Part shown: piece after piece, positions 6,614-10,954 of the stretch
Numbering within the stretch: the first letter of the stretch is position 1
Layout of the letters: every line of letters starts with the position of its first letter
Notes under the pieces: generated by a model
Told to the model about the DNA's origin: nothing
The model's input: the letters and a program-made list of their open reading frames with translations, nothing else
The model's database searches: none
Translations under genes and position numbers: made by a program
Source: CAYUHJ01 sp964444365
GTDB lineage: Bacteria; Planctomycetota; Planctomycetia; Gemmatales; Gemmataceae
Reading direction: 5' to 3'
Length of the DNA stretch: 10,954 nucleotides
Assembly (NCBI GenBank): GCA_964444365.1
Contig: CAYUHJ010000210.1
Span: 1 to 10,954 of the forward strand

Positions 6614-8050
6614 GTGTGGAGAAATTGGACCTTGATTCCCACTCTCACGATTGCCCTGAAGGACCTGCGGCTGCTCCTCCGCGACCCGCGGTCGGCGGTG
6701 ATCCTGCTCGTCATGCCGTTGCTGCTCATCCTCGTCCTCGGGCTCGCGCTCGGGGACGCGTTCGGGGCGAAGCCGGACGACCGCATTCGCATTTCCGTGG
6801 TGAATCTCGACGCGGGGTTGCCGCCGGACCACGGGCCGTTCCCGCCCGGGACGTGGTCCGAGCAGGTGCTCGCGGACCTGACCGACACCGCGGACATCCG
6901 CGTGGAGAACATCCGCACGGAGGAAGAAGCCCTCCAACTCGTCCGCCGGGGGGACCGCTCGGCGGTCGTCGTCTTCGGCCCGCGGTTCAGCGAGTACGCG
7001 CACCGCTGTTCGTTCGTTGACGAGCCGTTCAAGAAAGACCCGATCAACCCGCTGTTCCGCGACGGCGTGCAGACGAGTGCCCTCGACGTGAGGTTCCTCG
7101 TCAACCCGACGCAGCCCGTCGCGGCGTCGGTGATTCAACAAGTGGTGCAGGTGACGCTACTCCGCGTCGTGATCCCGTGGATGATCGGGCAGGCGTTCGA
7201 CATGATCGGCACCGACCCGTTCATGGAGCGGATGGAAAAGCACATCCCGGAACTGAAGCTGGCGTACCCGTTCGTCTCGAAGAAGAAGCTCGGGAAGGGG
7301 ATTCAGGACGGCATCTCGGCGTTCTTCAGCAAGTACTCGTTCCGTGCGAAGACGTGGGCCGGGCTGACGAAGTCCGAGCCGCCGGTGTCGCGTTCGGAGA
7401 ACCGCACCGCTTATGAGGCCGGGGATGCCGGCGTGTTCGGCCTGAACCGGGGGGCGGCCCGCTACCAGATCCTGGTGCCGTCCTACACCGTCACGTTTGC
7501 GTTCTTTCTCGTGCTGACCGTCGGCTGGCTGTTCGTCGCCGAACGCCGACACGGCACGCTCGTCCGCCTTCGGGCCGCGCCGCTGGACCGGTGGCAGATT
7601 CTGCTCGGCAAGCTGATCCCGTGCCTGGCCGTGTCGCTGTTCCAGGGATTTTTCCTGCTCGTCTGTGGGAAGTTGGTCTTCGGCATGAGTTGGGGTCCGG
7701 AACCGTGGCTGATCGTCCCCGTCGTGGTGAGCACGTCCTTCGCCGCGGTCGGACTCGCCACACTGGTCGCCGGGGTGGCCCGCACGGAAACGCAGGTCGC
7801 GGTCTACGGCACGATGCTGGTCCTGGTGCTGGCCGGCGTGAGCGGCTCGCTGATGCCGCGCGACCTGATGCCCGAGCAGATGCGGCAGATCAGCCTCGTC
7901 ACGCCGCACGCCTGGGCGTTGGAAGCGTACTCGCAACTGCTGGGCAACCCGGAGCCGCAAGCGGATCTCGTCTGGAAGTCGTGCGGCGTACTGACCGGGT
8001 TCGGGGCGGCGTTCTCGCTACTCGCGTGGTGGCGGATGCGCCTGGATTGA
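6614..8050 (+). CDS. ABC-2 type permease with large extracytoplasmic domain
   Basis: The protein (about 478 aa) is the membrane partner of the preceding ATPase. An amphipathic N-terminal segment (TLTIALKDLRLLLRDPRS) leads into TM1 at about 28-49. A soluble region of roughly 240 residues follows, presumably outside the membrane, then five hydrophobic segments near 290-310, 330-355, 365-388, 395-415 and 453-476. The order 1 TM, big loop, 5 TM is that of the ABC2_membrane_3 / NatB-YhgN-like family. GERRHGT-type coupling sequence appears as ERRHGTLVRLRAAPLDRW after TM2. The start is uncertain: GTG 6614 is annotated, but TTG 6632 has GGAGA at 6618-6622 upstream and would give a protein 6 residues shorter. 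Upstream extension to 6404 would overlap the ATPase gene and reads as its shadow. The hydrophilic stretch before TM2 (about residues 205-280, with SKKKLGKGIQDG) is Lys-rich. Confidence 0.92.
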   Translation: MWRNWTLIPTLTIALKDLRLLLRDPRSAVILLVMPLLLILVLGLALGDAFGAKPDDRIRISVVNLDAGLPPDHGPFPPGTWSEQVLADLTDTADIRVENIRTEEEALQLVRRGDRSAVVVFGPRFSEYAHRCSFVDEPFKKDPINPLFRDGVQTSALDVRFLVNPTQPVAASVIQQVVQVTLLRVVIPWMIGQAFDMIGTDPFMERMEKHIPELKLAYPFVSKKKLGKGIQDGISAFFSKYSFRAKTWAGLTKSEPPVSRSENRTAYEAGDAGVFGLNRGAARYQILVPSYTVTFAFFLVLTVGWLFVAERRHGTLVRLRAAPLDRWQILLGKLIPCLAVSLFQGFFLLVCGKLVFGMSWGPEPWLIVPVVVSTSFAAVGLATLVAGVARTETQVAVYGTMLVLVLAGVSGSLMPRDLMPEQMRQISLVTPHAWALEAYSQLLGNPEPQADLVWKSCGVLTGFGAAFSLLAWWRMRLD

Positions 8051-8061
8051 AGCACGAGACC

Positions 8062-8162
8062 GTAGGGTGGGTCGAGCCGGCTTTGCGGCGAAGACCCACC
8101 GAAACGGCAACGAGCGGTTCCCTGGGCTGGTGGGTCGGCGCGAAACGCTTGACCCACCCTAC
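8062..8162. repeat. Palindromic repeat element (REP/MITE-like), 101 bp
   Basis: The element is bounded by perfect 12-bp inverted repeats, GTAGGGTGGGTC at 8062-8073 and GACCCACCCTAC at 8151-8162. Inside lie further copies of the core: GACCCACC at 8093-8100 and GGTGGGTC at 8129-8136. It can therefore fold either as two side-by-side hairpins (8066-8073 with 8093-8100, and 8129-8136 with 8151-8158) or as one long one. Such double-hairpin units are the form of REP/BIME elements spread by Y1 transposases, or of short MITEs. No transposase is in the window. It starts 11 bp after the permease stop and may also act as its 3' hairpin. Whether it is repeated in the genome cannot be seen from one copy. 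Confidence 0.7.
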
Positions 8163-8194
8163 AAAAAGACGTCGCCCCTCCTTTCGGAGGGGCG
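8163..8194 (-). terminator. Strong hairpin with T-run on minus strand (terminator-like)
   Basis: CGCCCCTCC at 8173-8181 and GGAGGGGCG at 8186-8194 form a perfect 9-bp stem with a TTTC loop. On the plus strand no T-run follows. On the minus strand the stem is followed by ACGTC and then TTTTT (8167-8163), which suggests a rho-independent terminator for a transcript coming from the right, although the T-run starts five bases after the stem, further than ideal. It could equally stabilise the 3' end of the ABC operon mRNA. Confidence 0.45.
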
Positions 8195-8244
8195 GCAGAA
8201 GAACGGCTGTTGGAAGGGTGTCTGACGTGTCGGGGGAAAGAGTC

Positions 8245-8341
8245 GGTGAGAGGGGGGAATCTCTCACCCGGCGTCGGTTCGGGGGAGAACCGTTGCCGTG
8301 GGGCCGGGTGCGATTGGGGGTGATCGATTCGGGGGGGAATC
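8245..8341. other. Cluster of short stem-loops with G-tract loops (possible small RNA or repeat)
   Basis: Successive inverted repeats enclose G-rich loops: GGTGAGAG 8245-8252 with CTCTCACC 8261-8268 (loop GGGGGAAT); CGGTTC 8275-8280 with GAACCG 8287-8292 (loop GGGGGA); CGAT 8311-8314 with ATCG 8323-8326 (loop TGGGGGTG); and GATTC 8326-8330 with GAATC 8337-8341 (loop GGGGGG). Stem sequences differ while the loop type stays the same, which is what compensatory conservation of structure would look like. No credible reading frame covers it. On the minus strand the loops are C-rich and the terminator-like hairpin lies downstream. Confidence 0.35.
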
Positions 8342-8581
8342 CGTTTCGGTCATCGCGTCCGGCTCGTCGAAGAAACTTAAAGCAGAGCCCGTGCCAAATC
8401 CCGAACGCCCGCCCGGCCCTCTCGCGAAACCCGCCGCAAACGCCGTGATTCGTAGAGTTTTCCGCGGGGACCGGCCCCGGACGGGAATTTCGCCGCCCAA
8501 CTCGGGGCGCGCTCGGTTGTAAAAATTGCCGGCCGGTGTAGAGGTATACCCGGTAAATCTGACCGCCTCCCCGGACCCCTC
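8342..8581 (+). promoter_or_regulatory. Leader region of the uronate isomerase-family gene
   Basis: These 240 bp have no gene. Near the 3' end an A/T-richer patch (TTGTAAAAATTGCC at 8517-8530) is followed by the 8-bp palindrome GGTATACC at 8543-8550, about 30 bp before ATG 8582. TATACC within it could serve as a -10, but spacing to TTGCCG (13 bp) or TTGTAA (22 bp) is not good, so the promoter is not firmly located. No Shine-Dalgarno sequence precedes the ATG. I see nothing definite in the rest. Confidence 0.25.
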
Positions 8582-9784
8582 ATGGCCACCGACAACCTCC
8601 CCCGCGACCTCGAAGCCGCCCTCGCGGCAATCCCGCTGATCGACCCGCACTCGCACATCGACCCGCTCAGCCCGGTGTCGAAGTCGCTCGACGACATTCT
8701 GGGCTACCACTACTACACGGAACTCGCCCACTCCGCGGGGATGCCGAAGGCGAAGATCGCCCCGGACGTGCCGGCCCGGGAACGGGTGCGGGAAATTCTG
8801 AAGTTCTCCGAGTGGTACGACAACACCGCCCAGTTCGCGTGGTTCAACGAGATCGCGAAGACGTTCCTCGGCTTCACCGGCGACCGGGTCACGGTCGCGG
8901 ATGCGGACGCCCTCTTCGCCGCCGCCGAGAAGCAGTTCGCGGCCGCCGACTGGGAACAGCAGGTGTTCGCGAAGACGAAGCTGGAAAAAATCTTCCTCAC
9001 GAACGAGTTCGACGACCCGCTGGAGAAGTACGACACGTCGCGGTACGTCCCGTGCCTGCGGACGGACACGCTCGTGTTCAAGTTCCAGGAGCCCGGCGTC
9101 CGCGAGCGGCTGGCGAAGGTGACGGGCGTCGACGCGGGGGACTTGCCCGCCCTGAAGAAGTCGCTCCGCGCGTTGTTCGAGCGGTTCGTGACGCACAACG
9201 CCAAGGCGTGCGCCATCTCCCTGCCGCCGGACTTCTCGCCGACCCCGCAGGGCAACGGCGTCTTCTGGGCGCTTGCGGAGTGCTGCCGGGAGTTCAAGCT
9301 GCCGTTCGACCTGATGATCGGCGTGAACCGGGCCGTCTACCCCGGCGGCGTCTTCCAGGGGCAGGACCTCTTCGACCAGCGGACGTCGCTGATCCAGTAC
9401 CGCGACCTGTTCAACGCCTTCCCGGACGTGACCTTCCCCGTCTCGGTGCTGACGAGCCCGCAGAACCAGGAACTCGTCGCGTACTCGTGGATTTTTCCGA
9501 ACGTCGTCCCGAACGGGCACTGGTGGTACTCGAACATCCCGGCGTTCATCGAGAAGGACCTGCGCGAGCGGCTGCAGGCGGTACCGAAGACGAAGCTGAT
9601 CGGCTACTACTCGGACGCCTACAAGCTGGAGTTCGTGCTGCCGAAGTTCGGCATGTACCGCCGGCTCCTCGCCGGGGTGCTGGCGGACGACTTCGTCCGC
9701 CCCGGCCGGCTGACCGAGACGCAGGCCGTCGCCCTCGGCACCCGGCTGCTGCGCGACAACACGCGGGAGATTTTTGGGGTGTGA
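8582..9784 (+). CDS. Uronate isomerase-family metal-dependent enzyme
   Basis: The 400-aa protein resembles the glucuronate/uronate isomerase (UxaC) branch of the amidohydrolase superfamily, which interconverts aldo- and keto-hexuronates in the cytoplasm. The N-terminal metal motif is IDPHSHIDPLSP, with HxH at 23-25. Near 313-325 the segment PNGHWWYSNIPAFI corresponds to the WWF(N) loop of UxaC, and GYYSDAYKLEFVLPKFGMYR (about 341-360) to the TDSRSF...RHEYFRR segment, whose Asp binds metal. The C-terminus ends RLLRDNTREIFGV, as in relatives. At 400 aa it is shorter than UxaC (~470 aa), so a different substrate is possible and no gene symbol is given. Some related proteins are annotated only as amidohydrolases. 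ATG 8582 gives a natural start just before the conserved region. It stands alone: no other uronate pathway gene is adjacent, and its stop lies 3 bp from that of the convergent fumarase gene. Confidence 0.82.
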   Translation: MATDNLPRDLEAALAAIPLIDPHSHIDPLSPVSKSLDDILGYHYYTELAHSAGMPKAKIAPDVPARERVREILKFSEWYDNTAQFAWFNEIAKTFLGFTGDRVTVADADALFAAAEKQFAAADWEQQVFAKTKLEKIFLTNEFDDPLEKYDTSRYVPCLRTDTLVFKFQEPGVRERLAKVTGVDAGDLPALKKSLRALFERFVTHNAKACAISLPPDFSPTPQGNGVFWALAECCREFKLPFDLMIGVNRAVYPGGVFQGQDLFDQRTSLIQYRDLFNAFPDVTFPVSVLTSPQNQELVAYSWIFPNVVPNGHWWYSNIPAFIEKDLRERLQAVPKTKLIGYYSDAYKLEFVLPKFGMYRRLLAGVLADDFVRPGRLTETQAVALGTRLLRDNTREIFGV

Positions 9785-9787
9785 CGG

Positions 9788-10954
9788 TCAGTCCGTCCCC
9801 GGCCCGGTCATCTTTTCGGGGCGGACGATCGCGTCGAACTTCTCCCCGGTCAGTGGGCCGGACCCGTCCTTCAGCGGCGGGGCGAGCTTCACGGCTTCCG
9901 CCCGGAGCGTCGTGCCGTTGTGGTGCGCCGTCTTGGCGATCTTCGCGGCGGCGTCGTACCCGATGTGCCGGTTGAGCGCCGTCACCAGCATCAGCGACTC
10001 GTTCAGGATGCGGCCGATCGTCTTCTCGTTGGCCTCGATCCCCTTCCGCGTCCCGCCGCCGGCCTTCGGCTTGACCGAAGTCGGGTCGATTTCGGTCAGC
10101 CCGGTTTCGGGGTTGGTGATGTACTTCAGTGCGGCGTAGTCCGTCTCCGGCATGTCGGCGGCGCAGTGCTCGCGGAAGCTGGTGCAGGTGTCGGCCAGCA
10201 GCCGGACGCTGTGCAGGAAGTTGTGGATGAGCACCGGCTTGAATACGTTCAACTCGAAGTTCCCCTGCGACGCGGCGAACCCGACGGCGGCGTCGTTGCC
10301 GAACACCTGGACGCAGACCATCGTCATCGCCTCGGACTGCGTCGGGTTCACCTTCCCCGGCATGATCGACGACCCCGGCTCGTTCTCGGGAATGGTCAGT
10401 TCCCCGAGCCCGCACCGCGGCCCCGACGCGAGCCAGCGGACGTCGTTGGCGATCTTCATCAAGGCGGCCGCGAGGGTCTTCAGCGCCCCGCTGGCGAAGA
10501 CGAGCGGCTCGTGCCCGGCAAGGGCCTGGAACTTGTTCGGGGCCGTCACGAACGGGAGCCCGGTCAGGTCGGCGATGGTCTTCGCCACCTTCGCGGCGAA
10601 GTCCGGGTGGGCGTTCAGCCCGGTGCCGACGGCGGTGCCGCCGAGGGCGAGTTCGTACACGCCGGGGAGCGTCGCCTTCACCGCGGCGAGGCCGTAGTCC
10701 AGTTGCGCGACGTACCCCGAAAACTCCTGGCCGAGCGTCAGCGGCACCGCGTCCATCAGGTGCGTGCGGCCAATTTTGACGATGCCGGCGAACTCCTTCG
10801 ACTTCGCCGCGAGGGTGTCGCGCAGCTTGGTCACACTCGGAATCAGGCGGTGGACGAGTTCCTCGGCGGCGGCGATGTGCATGGCCGTCGGGAACGTGTC
10901 GTTCGACGACTGCGACATGTTCACGTCGTCGTTCGGGTGGACCGGCTTCTTCGA
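9788..10954 (-). CDS. fumC: Fumarate hydratase class II, partial (N-terminus outside window)
   Basis: The enzyme interconverts fumarate and malate in the TCA cycle and is a cytosolic homotetramer without an iron-sulfur cluster. The visible 388 residues begin SKKPVHPNDDVNMSQSSNDT, so the frame continues beyond base 10954 and about 80-90 N-terminal residues are missing. Key motifs are all present: VNMSQSSNDTFPTAMH, KIGRTHLMDAVPLTLGQEFS with the catalytic His, GGTAVGTGLNAHP, and the superfamily signature GSSIMPGKVNPTQSEAM with the catalytic Ser. Closely related aspartase shares these motifs; NDTFPTAMH, VKIGRTHLMDAVPLTLGQ and ALNRHIGYDAAAKIAK favour fumarase. The C-terminus (TGEKFDAIVRPEKMTGPGTD) is the usual small domain plus a few residues. 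A GTG at 10924 is only the Val of HPNDDVNMS, not a start. Confidence 0.95.
   Translation of the reverse strand, partial: SKKPVHPNDDVNMSQSSNDTFPTAMHIAAAEELVHRLIPSVTKLRDTLAAKSKEFAGIVKIGRTHLMDAVPLTLGQEFSGYVAQLDYGLAAVKATLPGVYELALGGTAVGTGLNAHPDFAAKVAKTIADLTGLPFVTAPNKFQALAGHEPLVFASGALKTLAAALMKIANDVRWLASGPRCGLGELTIPENEPGSSIMPGKVNPTQSEAMTMVCVQVFGNDAAVGFAASQGNFELNVFKPVLIHNFLHSVRLLADTCTSFREHCAADMPETDYAALKYITNPETGLTEIDPTSVKPKAGGGTRKGIEANEKTIGRILNESLMLVTALNRHIGYDAAAKIAKTAHHNGTTLRAEAVKLAPPLKDGSGPLTGEKFDAIVRPEKMTGPGTD

Noticed and set aside
8264..9520. Open frame of 418 codons on the minus strand
   Set aside because: Antisense shadow of the uronate isomerase-family gene, with a biased Arg/Val/Glu composition and no recognisable motif.
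8812..9975. Open frame of 387 codons on the plus strand
   Set aside because: Out-of-frame shadow of the isomerase gene that runs across into the fumarase gene on the opposite strand; Arg-rich and featureless.
1..10954. CRISPR arrays, tRNA or rRNA genes, integrase or transposase genes
   Set aside because: No direct-repeat/spacer pattern, cloverleaf-like sequence, rRNA segment or recombinase motif was seen on either strand.

Overview
The window is a high-G+C bacterial chromosome segment, most likely from a planctomycete of the Gemmata type (Gemmataceae). The main reason is a DUF1553 gene (C-terminal part of a planctomycete PSD1/DUF1549/DUF1553 protein) followed by a Tat-exported DUF1501 protein, a gene pair that is hugely expanded in planctomycetes. 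Few starts have a Shine-Dalgarno sequence, which also fits the phylum.

Layout, left to right. (1) 1-1050: 3' part of the DUF1553 gene. (2) 1104-2569: a two-gene islet of visibly lower G+C. It holds a 380-aa GyrB-like protein with an eroded ATP-binding site and no TOPRIM domain, then a 90-aa antitoxin-like protein with no toxin beside it. The islet sits where the DUF1501 partner of the DUF1553 gene would normally follow directly. (3) 2599-4041: the DUF1501 protein. (4) 4022-5611, minus strand: a class II-type CPD photolyase whose 3' end overlaps the DUF1501 gene tail to tail by 20 bp. (5) A 44-bp divergent promoter region with a perfect inverted repeat. (6) 5656-8050: an ABC-2 exporter operon, ATPase then permease, the permease with a large extracytoplasmic domain. 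(7) 8051-8581: a 531-bp gene-free stretch holding a palindromic repeat element, a strong hairpin, a run of small stem-loops that all carry a G-tract in the loop, and a plain leader region. (8) 8582-9784: a uronate isomerase-family metal-dependent enzyme. (9) 9788-10954, minus strand: a class II fumarase, cut by the window end, facing the previous gene with only 3 bp between the stop codons.

Most of the window is ordinary housekeeping or planctomycete-typical content: DNA repair, export, uronate metabolism and the TCA cycle. Two things stand out. One is the GyrB-like pseudo-ATPase with its antitoxin-like neighbour, a possible gyrase-related regulatory or immunity module. The other is the structured intergenic region at 8062-8341, which could encode a small RNA on the minus strand with C-rich loops, or be a mobile palindromic repeat cluster. 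Functional statements about both are inference from sequence alone.
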